DNA from: an uncultured Bacteroidota bacterium
GTDB lineage: Bacteria > Bacteroidota > Bacteroidia > Bacteroidales > P3
DNA length: 64,000 nucleotides
NCBI GenBank assembly: GCA_902762805.1
Contig: CACWPQ010000002.1
Coordinates: 100,088-164,087, forward strand
Direction of reading: 5' to 3'
The notes beneath the pieces were generated by a model. The model was not told where the DNA came from. It saw only the letters and a program-made list of their open reading frames with translations, and did not search any database. The translations under genes and the position numbers were made by a program. Shown here in pieces: positions 40,692 to 49,564 of the stretch (the stretch's first letter is position 1; every line of letters starts with the position of its first letter).

Positions 40692-42142
40692 CGCCGCAGC
40701 CTCCAATATGAGGGTGAAACAATAGCCAAGAGTGCGAAGATCTCCAGCCGGCCGGCGAGCATCAGGGCCATGAGGGTCCACTTGGCCGCGTCGGGCAGGA
40801 GGGCGTAGTCGAGGCTCGCGCCCAGCGAGTTGATCAGCGGCGAGGGGCCGAGGTTGGACATGTTGGCCGCCGCCATGCAGAAGGCATCGGCGATGCCGCT
40901 CCCGCTCAGCGTCAGCACAAAGGCGCCACCGATGATGAAGCAAATATACAGGAATACGAAGCCGAAGATCTTGTTGACGTATTCGCCCGCCACCACCTTG
41001 TGGTCTATCTTCACGCTGAACACCACATGGGGGTGCAGCATGCGGGTGAGGTAGTTGCGCAGGTAGAGGAAGAGGGTCATCAGGCGCCGCAGCTTCAGCC
41101 CGCCGCCCGTCGAGCCCGCCATGGCGCCGCTGAGGATCAGCAGGAAGGTGGCCACCGACGCCCAGAGGGGCCACGCCGCGGGCGGGTCGGTGTAGAAGCC
41201 GCAGGTGCTGATGGTGGAGGCGATGTGGAAGAGACTGTAGGCCAGAGAGTAGTCCCATGGGTTGCCAGCCATGCCAAATGCTATGGCGCAGCTGCCTGCC
41301 GCCAAGAGGAATACAGCAGCATAGACCCAGAACTCGTGCGTGGCACGCAGCTGCCGCCACCGCAGGGTGAAGAGGTTGTAGAGCAGCGCCACGTTCACGC
41401 CGCTGAGGAACATGAAGAGGGTGAGGATGGCAAGCGTGAGGTGGCTGTAGCCACTCATACCTAGCGGAGTGGTCATAAATCCACCTGTAGACACAGTGCT
41501 CAGTGCCAGGCACACCGAGTCCAGCACCCCGTTGCCGGCCGCGATGAGCAGCACGATGAGCACACCCGTGATGAGGGCATAGATGCGCCACATACGGCTG
41601 ACCGAGGTGGAGATGTGGGGGTGGAGCTTGCGCTGCTGGGTGCCGCTGAATTCGGCCGAGTAGAGCTGCAGGGCACCGCGGTTGAGGCGCTTGAGGATGG
41701 CCACCACGAAGAGTATCAGTCCCAGGCCACCCATCCACTGCGTGATGGCACGCCAGAGCAGTATGCCCTGCGGGATGGCCGTCGGGTCGGGGATGACCGA
41801 GGCGCCCGTGGTGGTGAAGCCTGAGTAGGACTCGAAGGCGGCGTCGGTGAATGAGCCAAGCGAGCCAGTGAAAAGGTAGGGCAGTGCGCCACCGAGGGGC
41901 ACCAGGATCCACACCATGGAGGTTAGCCAGAAGCTTTCGCGTTCGTGGAGTTCATAGGTGGCATGGCGGCCGACGAGGTTGCGCAGCAGCAGCCCTACCG
42001 CCGCCATGCTTACTGCGGCCAGCAGGAGAGCGTATTGCGCCCCGTCGCGGTAGTAGAGCGACGCAGCCAACGGCGCCACCATGGCGGCAGCCATGACGAG
42101 GAGCAGCAGGCCGGTGAGCCGCGCAACGAGTCTATAGTTCAG
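40688..42142 (-). CDS. trkH: Potassium uptake membrane protein TrkH, first copy, no normal start codon
   Basis: About 484 residues. Pore segments: YSGFTTTGASVIPD, ALSTVSTGGFMTTP, IASTISTCGFYTDP and AANMSNLGPSPLIN; plus WRAITQWMGGLGLILFVVAI. The family N-terminus (LNYRLVARLTGLLLLV) is present but its first codon is CTG at 42142-42140, directly beside an octamer repeat (TTGATAGG) that fills the space after trkA. No ATG, GTG or TTG occurs in frame between the trkA stop and 42094. Translation may start at CTG, by coupling, or at 42094 with loss of helix 1. Confidence 0.85.
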   Translation of the reverse strand: MNYRLVARLTGLLLLVMAAAMVAPLAASLYYRDGAQYALLLAAVSMAAVGLLLRNLVGRHATYELHERESFWLTSMVWILVPLGGALPYLFTGSLGSFTDAAFESYSGFTTTGASVIPDPTAIPQGILLWRAITQWMGGLGLILFVVAILKRLNRGALQLYSAEFSGTQQRKLHPHISTSVSRMWRIYALITGVLIVLLIAAGNGVLDSVCLALSTVSTGGFMTTPLGMSGYSHLTLAILTLFMFLSGVNVALLYNLFTLRWRQLRATHEFWVYAAVFLLAAGSCAIAFGMAGNPWDYSLAYSLFHIASTISTCGFYTDPPAAWPLWASVATFLLILSGAMAGSTGGGLKLRRLMTLFLYLRNYLTRMLHPHVVFSVKIDHKVVAGEYVNKIFGFVFLYICFIIGGAFVLTLSGSGIADAFCMAAANMSNLGPSPLINSLGASLDYALLPDAAKWTLMALMLAGRLEIFALLAIVSPSYWRLRR

Positions 42143-42143
42143 G

Positions 42144-42173
42144 TTGTTGATAAGTTGATAGGTTGATAGGTTA
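42144..42173. repeat. TTGATAGG octamer array between trkA and trkH
   Basis: Three to four copies of TTGATAAG/TTGATAGG, the same family as 2129-2163. It overlaps the trkA stop codon and touches the expected trkH start. Confidence 0.85.
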
Positions 42174-43511
42174 GTCGAAGAGTTTGGCCATCTGGGCCAT
42201 GGCCTTGGGGAGGGTGAAGATGACCACCTTGTCGCCCTGCTGCAGCTGCAGGTCGCGGCTGGGCAGGATGGTCTCGCGGCCGCGGATGACGCCGCCCACC
42301 GTCGCCCCGTCGGGCATCTTGAGCTCGCCCAGCGTGTGGCGCGTGGCCGGCGCATGTTTGCCCACCATCAGCTCGATGACTTCGGCGTTGGTGCCGCTGA
42401 GCCACTTGCTGCTCACGGCGTCGCCCTTGACGATGAAGCGTGCGATGTAGCTGGCCGTGATGAGTTTTTTGTTGATGATGGTGTCGATGCCGATATCCTG
42501 CGAGATATCGATGAAGCCGGTGTTCTCCACCAGGGCGATGGTGCGCCCCACGCCGAGGCGCTTGGCGTGCAGGCAGGTGAGGACGTTGGTCTCGGAGGAG
42601 TTGGTTACGCCGATGAAGGCGTCGACATTTTGCAGTCCCTCCTCCTTGAGGAGTTCGATGTCGGTGGCGTCGCCGTGGATGATGAGCGGCCCGTCGAGCT
42701 GGGCGCTGAGTTCTTCGGCGCGACGGCGGTTATCTTCGATGAGTGTGATGCGCATGCGGTCGCCGAGGGTCATGGCGGCGTAGCGCCCGATGCGACCGCC
42801 GCCGGCAATCATGATGTTGCGGATGCTGACGGCCTGCTTGCCCACCACGCGGTTGATGTTCTCCAGCTGGTTGGCGCGGCCGATGATGTAGGCCAGGTCG
42901 CCGGCGAGGAAGACGGTGTCGCCGTGGGGTATGATGGTTTCGCCGCCGCGGAGCAGTGCCACCACGCGGGCCTGCAGGTCGGGATAGATGGTGGTGGCTT
43001 CGCGCACTTCGCGCCCCACCACAGGCGAGCCCTCCTCCAGGCGCACCACATACATGGTGAGCAGCCCGCCGCTGAAGTCGAAAAACTCGGTGGCGGCACT
43101 GTTGTTCAGCAGGTTGGTAATCTCCTTGGCGGCGATGCGCTCGGGACAGACCATCTCGTCCACACCCAGGTCGCGGAACATTTCGCGATGCTTGGGCGCG
43201 AGGAGCTCGGCATTGGTGATGCGTGCCACGGTGCGCTTGGCGCGCAGCTTCTTGGCCAGGATGCAGGTGACGAGGTTGATGCTCTCGTCGTGCAGCACGG
43301 AGAGGAAGAGGTCGCAGTTGTCCACGCCCGCGTCCTCGAGCACCTGGGGCGAGGTGCTGTCGCCGGCGATGGTGAGCAGGTCGGTCTCGCTCTCGAGGCG
43401 CTTGAGCAGCTCCGAGTGCGGGTCGACCACGGTGATGTTGTGGTCCAGTTCGGTGAGCGACTTGGCCAGGTGGACCCCCACCTCGCCGTCGCCTGCTATG
43501 ATGATATTCAT
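42171..43511 (-). CDS. trkA: Trk system potassium uptake regulator TrkA
   Basis: 446 residues. Two RCK modules, each with an NAD fold and a TrkA-C domain: MNIIIAGDGEVGVHLAKSL with VVDPHSELL, then IRNIMIAGGGRIGRYAAMTL with LIEDNRRRAEEL. TrkA-C domains around 140-215 and 375-446. It gates TrkH in response to nucleotides. First gene of a trkA-trkH-trkH operon. The stop TAA is made where the octamer array begins. Confidence 0.95.
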   Translation of the reverse strand: MNIIIAGDGEVGVHLAKSLTELDHNITVVDPHSELLKRLESETDLLTIAGDSTSPQVLEDAGVDNCDLFLSVLHDESINLVTCILAKKLRAKRTVARITNAELLAPKHREMFRDLGVDEMVCPERIAAKEITNLLNNSAATEFFDFSGGLLTMYVVRLEEGSPVVGREVREATTIYPDLQARVVALLRGGETIIPHGDTVFLAGDLAYIIGRANQLENINRVVGKQAVSIRNIMIAGGGRIGRYAAMTLGDRMRITLIEDNRRRAEELSAQLDGPLIIHGDATDIELLKEEGLQNVDAFIGVTNSSETNVLTCLHAKRLGVGRTIALVENTGFIDISQDIGIDTIINKKLITASYIARFIVKGDAVSSKWLSGTNAEVIELMVGKHAPATRHTLGELKMPDGATVGGVIRGRETILPSRDLQLQQGDKVVIFTLPKAMAQMAKLFD

Positions 43512-43537
43512 ACCTTGGGCATTCTAAATTCGGGGTG

Positions 43538-43568
43538 CAAAAGTACGAAAGATTTCCGACCTGGCAAA
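43538..43568 (-). promoter_or_regulatory. Bacteroidota-type promoter of trkA-trkH-trkH
   Basis: Minus strand TTTG, 19-bp spacer, TACTTTTG, 26 bp before the trkA ATG. Ideal spacing. Confidence 0.8.
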
Positions 43569-43736
43569 AAAAAAGTATCTTTTCAAAAAAAACAGAAAAA
43601 ATGGGGGACAACAAACATCTGATTTACAGCACTTAAACGGTATGCTCTTCTTCCTCTCTTCTTCTATACAAGGGTGTGGCAGGCAACAAAGGGGGATTTG
43701 TGGCGTTATAGGGGTAGAATTTAAATTGAAAGAGAT

Positions 43737-44504
43737 ATGGCGAAGCTGGAACAAGGCATCCTCGGGCCGTTCCGAGGGAAGGTGGGGACAGTGGTGGGCT
43801 ACCTGTGGCGTGGCAAGCATGTGGTGCGCGCGTATCGCAGGGAGATTAATTATCCGAACACGGAGCGCCAACAGGCTGAGCGCGAATGGTTTGTATCGAT
43901 GGTTCGATTTGCCGCCACGGCGCGGCAGGCGTTGTTGCTGGGCCTCAGGGAGAAGGCCTCTCAGATGCAGATGACCGAGGGCAATGTGTTTGTAAAGATG
44001 AATAAATCCCACTTCGGCAGGGGCGCGGCGCTTTGCACCCCTGCGGAATATGAACGTTTATGCATTGCCGAGGGAGGGGCCGCACCCGTGCGCTTTACAA
44101 GGGCCTGTATTTCCGAAAACGGCGTGTTGGCCGTTGATTTTGAGAGTAATAGCAGCATGACGCGCGCCAAGGGGGCGGATAGGGTCTATGTGTATGCCTA
44201 CAACGTGGATAGGTGCGAAGGGCTCCTCTCCGCGCCCACGGAGCGCCGCTGCGGCAGGCTGCAGATGCAGCTCCCCGACGGCTGGAATCAGCAGAACACG
44301 AAGCTTTGGGGCTTTGTGGTCGACAGCAACGGCCGTGCCAGCCACTCGATGTATATATGCCTGGATGGCGAGGACGGGACCAACGCATCGGACTCAGAAC
44401 CAATGAATTCAGAGGTACAAAATATTTTTCCTCCCACCGGGGCGGCGGGGAACAAAAAAAAGGGTATCCCATTGATATCGGGATACCCTGGTGCTGTTGG
44501 ATAG
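43737..44504 (+). CDS. DUF6266-family protein
   Basis: 255 residues. The opening MAKLEQGILGPFRGKVGTVVGYLWRGKHVVR is characteristic of DUF6266, a Bacteroidota family of unknown function with repeated beta-rich modules; ALAVDFESNSS-like and WGFVVDSNGRASHSMYICL segments follow. No signal peptide. The C-terminal ~15 residues (KKKGIPLISGYPGAVG) are read from the hairpin that terminates the opposite rpsF operon, so the natural 3' end may be altered. Confidence 0.72.
   Translation: MAKLEQGILGPFRGKVGTVVGYLWRGKHVVRAYRREINYPNTERQQAEREWFVSMVRFAATARQALLLGLREKASQMQMTEGNVFVKMNKSHFGRGAALCTPAEYERLCIAEGGAAPVRFTRACISENGVLAVDFESNSSMTRAKGADRVYVYAYNVDRCEGLLSAPTERRCGRLQMQLPDGWNQQNTKLWGFVVDSNGRASHSMYICLDGEDGTNASDSEPMNSEVQNIFPPTGAAGNKKKGIPLISGYPGAVG
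44453..44489 (-). terminator. Terminator of the rpsF-rpsR-rplI operon
   Basis: AGGGTATCCC and GGGATACCCT form a 10-bp stem with an 9-nt spacer; on the minus strand it is followed by a run of eight T. Confidence 0.85.
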
Positions 44505-44514
44505 CGAGGGGCGC

Positions 44515-44958
44515 TTATTCGGCGACGACCTCGATGTTGAGTTCAGCCTTGATGTCTTTGTAGACGTTGACCTTGGCGGTGTAGTTGCCGACGGTCTTGA
44601 TGGCGTCGACGACGATGTTCTTGCGGTCGACGTCGTAGTTGTGCTGTTCCTTGAGGGCCTCGGCAACCATGATGTTGTTGATGCCGCCGAAGAGTTGGCC
44701 GTTCTCGCCGACTTTGGCGATGAGCTTGACGGTCTTGCCGTTGAGGGCGGCCTGCTGGGTCTCGGCGTTTTTGCGGAGGGCTTCCTCCTTGTGGGCGCGC
44801 TGGCGCAGGTTTTCGGCGTGGATTTTCTTGTTGACGGGGGTGGCGATGATGGCCATGCCCTGGGGAAGGAGGTAGTTGTTGGCGTAGCCGTTCTTGACGT
44901 TGACGATTTCGTCTTTGTAGCCGAGGTTGGCTACATCTTGTTTGAGTATGATTTCCAT
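44515..44958 (-). CDS. rplI: 50S ribosomal protein L9
   Basis: 147 residues. N-terminal domain MEIILKQDVANLGYKDEIVNVKNGYANNYLLPQG is the L9 signature; a long connecting helix (NLRQRAHKEEALRKNAETQQ) leads to the C-terminal domain. Last gene of rpsF-rpsR-rplI. Confidence 0.97.
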   Translation of the reverse strand: MEIILKQDVANLGYKDEIVNVKNGYANNYLLPQGMAIIATPVNKKIHAENLRQRAHKEEALRKNAETQQAALNGKTVKLIAKVGENGQLFGGINNIMVAEALKEQHNYDVDRKNIVVDAIKTVGNYTAKVNVYKDIKAELNIEVVAE

Positions 44959-44977
44959 GTGTTCTTCCTCCTAATGT

Positions 44978-45244
44978 TTATTTGAGACAATCGGCGACGT
45001 AGGGCATCAGGGCGATATGGCGGGCGCGCTTGATGGCCTGGGAGACTTTCTTCTGGTACTTGTTCGAGGTGCCGGTGATGCGGCGGGGCAGGATTTTGCC
45101 CTGCTCGTTGACGAACTTCAGCAGGAAGTCGGCGTCTTTATAGTCGATATACTTGATGCCGAGCTTTTTGAAGCGGCAATATTTCTTACGCTGGGTTTCC
45201 ACAGCGATGGGGGTCAGGTATTTGATTTCGCTTTCGTTAGCCAT
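44978..45244 (-). CDS. rpsR: 30S ribosomal protein S18
   Basis: 88 residues. Core [39 protein letters not shown] and [27 protein letters not shown] are typical of S18, which binds S6 on the 30S platform. Confidence 0.97.
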   Translation of the reverse strand: MANESEIKYLTPIAVETQRKKYCRFKKLGIKYIDYKDADFLLKFVNEQGKILPRRITGTSNKYQKKVSQAIKRARHIALMPYVADCLK

Positions 45245-45283
45245 ACTACTTTACTACTTTACTACTTTACTACTTAATTTAAT

Positions 45284-45649
45284 TTACGCTTCGGCGGGAG
45301 CTTCGGCAGCGGGAGCCTCTTTCTTGGCGTTGCGCTTCTTCTCGTTGTAGGCCACGGCGTGCTTGTCGAGGCTGACGGTGAGGAAGCGGAGCAGACGCTC
45401 GTCGCGCTTGTAGGCGATTTCGAGGTCGTTGATGACGTTGCCCTCGGCCTTGAACTCAATCAGATAGTAGAAGCCGGTGGTCTTCTTGCGGATAGGATAG
45501 GCGAGCTTGCGCATGCCCCAGTTGTTCTCGTACACGATTTCGGCACCTTTGGAGGTGAGCAGGTCGGTGTACTTCTTGACCGTTTCCTTCATCTGTTCTT
45601 CAGACAAAACGGGAGTGGCAATGAAAACGGTTTCGTACTGTTTTACCAT
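45284..45649 (-). CDS. rpsF: 30S ribosomal protein S6
   Basis: 121 residues. [22 protein letters not shown] and [24 protein letters not shown] match S6. The Ala/Glu-rich tail ([10 protein letters not shown]) is usual in Bacteroidota. First gene of the operon; TACTT-rich units (45245-45275) separate it from rpsR. Confidence 0.97.
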   Translation of the reverse strand: MVKQYETVFIATPVLSEEQMKETVKKYTDLLTSKGAEIVYENNWGMRKLAYPIRKKTTGFYYLIEFKAEGNVINDLEIAYKRDERLLRFLTVSLDKHAVAYNEKKRNAKKEAPAAEAPAEA

Positions 45650-45742
45650 TTTGTTTGTTGTTTGTGTTGTTATTTGTTAATATGTATTATTCATAAAAAG
45701 AAAAAGACAGGCGCATGTCCTGTCTTTTCGTGTTTTTGTTTG

Positions 45743-45815
<73 letters not shown>

Positions 45816-45837
45816 TTGCGGTGGAACGGCGGTTGTG

Positions 45838-45911
45838 TCGGGGTGAGAAGACTCGAACTTCCGGCCTCCACGTCCCGAACGTGGCGCGCTAGCCAACTGC
45901 GCTACACCCCG
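45838..45911 (-). tRNA. tRNA-Pro (CGG)
   Basis: Acceptor CGGGGTG/CACCCCG, D-arm GCGCAGTTGGCTAGCGC, anticodon stem CCACG/CGTGG with loop TTCGGGA (anticodon CGG), T-loop TTCGAGT. Confidence 0.93.
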
Positions 45912-45919
45912 CGATGTTG

Positions 45920-45992
45920 TGTCCTGGCAGGGACTCGAACCCTGGACCCATTGATTAAGAGTCAATTGCTCTACCAACTGAGCTACCAAGAC
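45920..45992 (-). tRNA. tRNA-Lys (CTT)
   Basis: Acceptor GTCTTGG/CCAGGAC (two G-U pairs), D-arm GCTCAGTTGGTAGAGC, anticodon loop CTCTTAA (anticodon CTT), T-arm CAGGGTTCGAGTCCCTG. Confidence 0.93.
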
Positions 45993-46111
45993 AATTACTC
46001 TCGCATCTGTGTTTCAGCAACGTGCATCGGCCGCGACCCGTGTGGGCGTTGGCGTTGTTTTTGGACATGGGCTTTGCCGCTGCTGCAGCATTTCAAATCA
46101 CTCTTTCTTAG

Positions 46112-46184
<73 letters not shown>

Positions 46185-46192
46185 ATGTTTGG

Positions 46193-46275
46193 TACTCCGG
46201 GTGGGACTTGAACCCACACGCCCTTGCGGGCAAGGGATTTTAAGTCCCTCGTGTCTACCATTCCACCACCAGAGC
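46193..46275 (-). tRNA. tRNA-Leu (TAA)
   Basis: 83 nt with a long variable arm (TGCCCGCAAGGGC). Anticodon stem AGGGA/TCCCT, loop CTTAAAA (anticodon TAA). Acceptor GCTCTGG/CCGGAGT with G-U at the first pair. Confidence 0.92.
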
Positions 46276-46303
46276 CTTTCTCTCTGATTTAGGAGACCAG
46301 TGG

Positions 46304-46376
<73 letters not shown>

Positions 46377-46426
46377 ATCGCTTGCGTTCACTATTTCAAG
46401 CTACTCTTTTGCCGTGAAAGCGGGTG

Positions 46427-46457
46427 CAAAAGTACGAACATTTTTAAAACTGACAAA
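46427..46457 (-). promoter_or_regulatory. Bacteroidota-type promoter of the tRNA cluster
   Basis: Minus strand TTTTG, 19-bp spacer, TACTTTTG, about 50 bp before the first tRNA-Gly and directly after the mutS stop. Confidence 0.8.
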
Positions 46458-46464
46458 ATATTTT

Positions 46465-49095
46465 TCACTTTTTGGACACAATTTTTTTGATTTCGTTCAG
46501 TTTTAGCAGTGCTTCGATGGGTGTAAGTGTGTCTATATCAATGTCTAATATCTTGTCTTTGATTTCGAGCAATGTGGGGTCGTCCAGCTGGATAAAACTG
46601 AGCTGCATGCCCTGCAAATCGGCTCCCGAGGGTGCCTTTTTTGCATTTTTCGCCCCTGTGTCGGTGGCTGTAATCTTGGCGTTTTTCTCTTCGAGCATGC
46701 TGAGCATGGCATCGGCGCGGTTGAGCACCTGGGGCGGCATGCCGGCCAGGCGTGCCACATGGATGCCGAAGCTGTGCTCGCTGCCGCCGGGCACCAGTTT
46801 GCGCAGGAAGATGACGCGTCCGTCTATCTCTTTGACACTCACGTGGTAGTTGCGTATGCGCTCGAACTGCTGTTCCATCTCGATGAGTTCGTGGTAGTGG
46901 GTGGCGAACATCACCTTGGGGCGGGCTTTCTTGTTGCTGTGGAGGTACTCGGTGATGGCCCAGGCGATGGAGATGCCGTCGTAGGTGGAGGTGCCGCGCC
47001 CTATCTCGTCCAGCAGCACCAGCGAGCGGTCGCTGACGTTGTTGAGGATGGAGGCCGTCTCGTTCATCTCCACCATGAAGGTGCTTTCGCCGCTACTTAT
47101 ATTATCGCTCGCGCCCACGCGCGTGAAGACTTTGTCGACAATGCCGATGGAGGCGCGCTTGGCTGGGCAGTAGGATCCCATCTGCGCCATGAGCACGATA
47201 AGGGCGGTCTGCCGCAGCAGGGCCGACTTACCGCTCATGTTGGGGCCGGTGATAATCATGATCTGGCAGCCGTCGCGGTCGAGGAGCACATCGTTGCTGA
47301 CGTATTGCTCGCCGGGTGCCATCTGGGTTTCGATGACGGGGTGTCGGCCTTCCTGGATGGCGATGGTGCTGCCCTCGTTGAGTTCGGGGCGGCAGTAGTT
47401 GCCCACCAGCGCCACCTCGGCGAAGCTCTGCAGGCAGTCGACATGGGCCACCACCTGTGCGTCGTACTGTATGGGTTGCACCAGCTCGGCCACCGCGGCG
47501 GTCAGCTGGGCGAAGAGCTGCGCCTCGAGGGCCAGGATGCGCTCCTCGGCACCGAGGATTTTGTCCTCGTATTCTTTGAGTTCGGGCGTGATGTAGCGCT
47601 CGGCATTGGTCAGCGTCTGGCGGCGGGTCCAGTGGTGGGGCACCTTGTAGCGGTGCACGTTGGAGACCTCGAAGTAGTAGCCGAAGACGTTGTTGAAGCC
47701 AATCTTGAGCGAGGGGATGCCGGTGGCGTCGCTCTCGCGCTGCTGCAGTGAGGCGAGGTAGTCCTTGCCGGAGGTGGACATCGAGCGCAGCTCGTCCAGT
47801 TCGGCGTTGACGCCAGATGCGATGACGCCCCCTTTCTCCACCTTGGCGGGCGGGTCGTCCCGCAGTTCGCGACCGATGCGCTCGGCCAGCGAGGTGCAGG
47901 GATTGAGCCGCTCGGCCAGCGAGGCCAGGGCGCCGGACTGCGGGGCGCAGAGGCGCTTCACCTCGGCCACAGCGTCGAGCGAGCGCTTCAGCTGCAGCAC
48001 CTCGCGGGGATTGATGCGCGACACGGCGGCCTTGGTTATCAGTCGCTCCAGGTCGCCGATGAGTTTCACCTGCTGTTGCAGTGCCTGCCGCAGGTCGGCA
48101 TTGCGCAGCAGGGCGTCGACCACGCCGAGGCGCTCCTCGATGGCGGCGACCTCCTTCAGCGGCATCAGCATCCAGCGGCGCAGCAGGCGCGAACCCATGG
48201 GGGTGAGTGTCTGGTCGATGACGTCGAGCAGCGTCCGTGCCCCGTCGTTGGGCGAGGCCACGAGCTCCAGGTTGCGGATGGTGAATTTGTCGAGCCACAC
48301 GTAGCGGTCGCGCTCGACGCGGGTGAGGCTACAGATGTTGGTGTTCTGTGTGTGCTGTGTGTCCTGCAGGTAGTGCAGCACCGCGCCGGCGGCGATGATG
48401 CCCATGTCGAGGTCGTCCACGCCGAACCCTTTGAGCGAGGTGGTGCCGAACTGCTTGAGGAGCAGCTCCTGCGCGAAGTCGGGCTGGAAGACCCAGTCGT
48501 CGAAGGTGTTGGTGTAGTACTTCTCGGCGAAGTGGTCGTGGAACCAGTGCAGCCGCTTGCGCTGCAGGATGATTTCCGACGGGCGGAAGTTGGCCAGCAG
48601 CTTGTCGATATAGGCCAGGTCGCCCTGCGCGGCGTAGAATTCGCCGGTGGAGACATCGAGGAAACTGATACCATGCACCTTGTCGGTGAGGTGCAGACCG
48701 CAGAGGAAGTTGTTCTCCTTGACCTCGAGCACCATGTCGTTGTAGGCCACGCCGGGGGTAACGAGCTCGGTGATGCCGCGCTTGACCAGCCCTTTGGCGG
48801 TCTTGGGGTCCTCCAGCTGCTCGCAGATGGCCACCCGCAGGCCGGCCCGCACCAGGCGTGGCAGGTACTGCTCCAGCGCGTGGTAGGGCACTCCGGCCAG
48901 CTCGGTGTATTCGCCGCCGCCGGCCATCTTGCGCGTCAGGGTGATGCCGAGGATGCCGGCGGTCTTGCGGGCATCGTCGCCGAAGGTCTCATAGAAGTCG
49001 CCCACGCGGAACAGCAGCAGGGCGTCGGGGAATTTCTTCTTCAACTCGGCATACTGCCGCATCAGGGGCGATTCGGAGTCGCTCTTTTTTGCCAT
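46465..49095 (-). CDS. mutS: DNA mismatch repair protein MutS
   Basis: 876 residues. Mismatch-binding F-Y-E motif at Phe34-Glu36 (GDFYETFGDDA), connector and lever domains, clamp, and ABC ATPase: Walker A GPNMSGKSALLRQ, STFMVEMNETASIL, Walker B LVLLDEIGRGTSTYDG and THYHEL. The C-terminal dimerisation helix (LTPIEALLKLNEIKKIVSKK) is intact. Free of repeat insertions despite its length. A TATTTTTG box lies at 49158-49165 on the minus strand, about 62 bp upstream. Confidence 0.97.
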   Translation of the reverse strand: MAKKSDSESPLMRQYAELKKKFPDALLLFRVGDFYETFGDDARKTAGILGITLTRKMAGGGEYTELAGVPYHALEQYLPRLVRAGLRVAICEQLEDPKTAKGLVKRGITELVTPGVAYNDMVLEVKENNFLCGLHLTDKVHGISFLDVSTGEFYAAQGDLAYIDKLLANFRPSEIILQRKRLHWFHDHFAEKYYTNTFDDWVFQPDFAQELLLKQFGTTSLKGFGVDDLDMGIIAAGAVLHYLQDTQHTQNTNICSLTRVERDRYVWLDKFTIRNLELVASPNDGARTLLDVIDQTLTPMGSRLLRRWMLMPLKEVAAIEERLGVVDALLRNADLRQALQQQVKLIGDLERLITKAAVSRINPREVLQLKRSLDAVAEVKRLCAPQSGALASLAERLNPCTSLAERIGRELRDDPPAKVEKGGVIASGVNAELDELRSMSTSGKDYLASLQQRESDATGIPSLKIGFNNVFGYYFEVSNVHRYKVPHHWTRRQTLTNAERYITPELKEYEDKILGAEERILALEAQLFAQLTAAVAELVQPIQYDAQVVAHVDCLQSFAEVALVGNYCRPELNEGSTIAIQEGRHPVIETQMAPGEQYVSNDVLLDRDGCQIMIITGPNMSGKSALLRQTALIVLMAQMGSYCPAKRASIGIVDKVFTRVGASDNISSGESTFMVEMNETASILNNVSDRSLVLLDEIGRGTSTYDGISIAWAITEYLHSNKKARPKVMFATHYHELIEMEQQFERIRNYHVSVKEIDGRVIFLRKLVPGGSEHSFGIHVARLAGMPPQVLNRADAMLSMLEEKNAKITATDTGAKNAKKAPSGADLQGMQLSFIQLDDPTLLEIKDKILDIDIDTLTPIEALLKLNEIKKIVSKK

Positions 49096-49157
49096 CGGGG
49101 TCTATTATATATGGTATCAGTATATTATACGGCTGCACAACACGCGTTGCGCGACTG

Positions 49158-49165
49158 CAAAAATA
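49158..49165 (-). promoter_or_regulatory. -7 box upstream of mutS
   Basis: TATTTTTG followed by CAG on the minus strand; no clear TTG partner. Confidence 0.5.
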
Positions 49166-49221
49166 CGAACAAAAAGCGGCATGGCGGGAAAAAGTTTTTA
49201 ACAATCGGATGGTGGCTACCC

Positions 49222-49307
49222 GCTAGGGGAACGGTAGGGGTTCTCTAGGGGAATACTAGGACACTTTCCCTTTATTTCCCATCGATGGGAAATAAAGGAT
49301 ACTTTTT
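49222..49307 (-). repeat. CCCATCGATGGG palindromic element, copy D
   Basis: Minus-strand copy: AAAAAGTATCCTTTATTTCC, palindrome, AAATAAAGGGAAAGTGTCCT and two CCCTAG units. Lies between mutS and the large surface-protein gene. Confidence 0.85.
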
Positions 49308-49564
49308 GATGAGGGGTATCCGATTTCTGTTTCGACATCCCTTCCGTGGGCCTGCGTCAACGGCTAATCAAGGTGTCGCCCCTGCGGGGCTCCCCTGGCA
49401 TTGTCCGTCTGCATCCGTGGACGCGGCTCACGGCATTTCCACATCGTCCCCCGACGGGTACGACCGTAGGGGGCGAATCATTATTCGCCCCAACGGTGCG
49501 GGTTGTAGCAAAAGAAAAAGGGGCGAATTTGATTCGCCCCTGCGGAATGTGGGTTGTTTGCGCC
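49308..49564. repeat. Intergenic repeat mosaic with two GGGGCGAAT hairpins
   Basis: No gene seen. 49470-49491 and 49520-49540 are hairpins with 9-bp stems GGGGCGAAT/ATTCGCCCC. 49371-49395 contains GTCGCCCCTGCGGGGCTCCC. The region begins right after the stop of the large exported protein and replaces where a type IX sorting domain would be expected. Confidence 0.7.

Noticed and set aside
39231..41912. Single 893-codon frame that could be read as a fused double TrkH
   Set aside because: The first 400 codons are the wrong frame of the first trkH; the real second TrkH starts at 40691.
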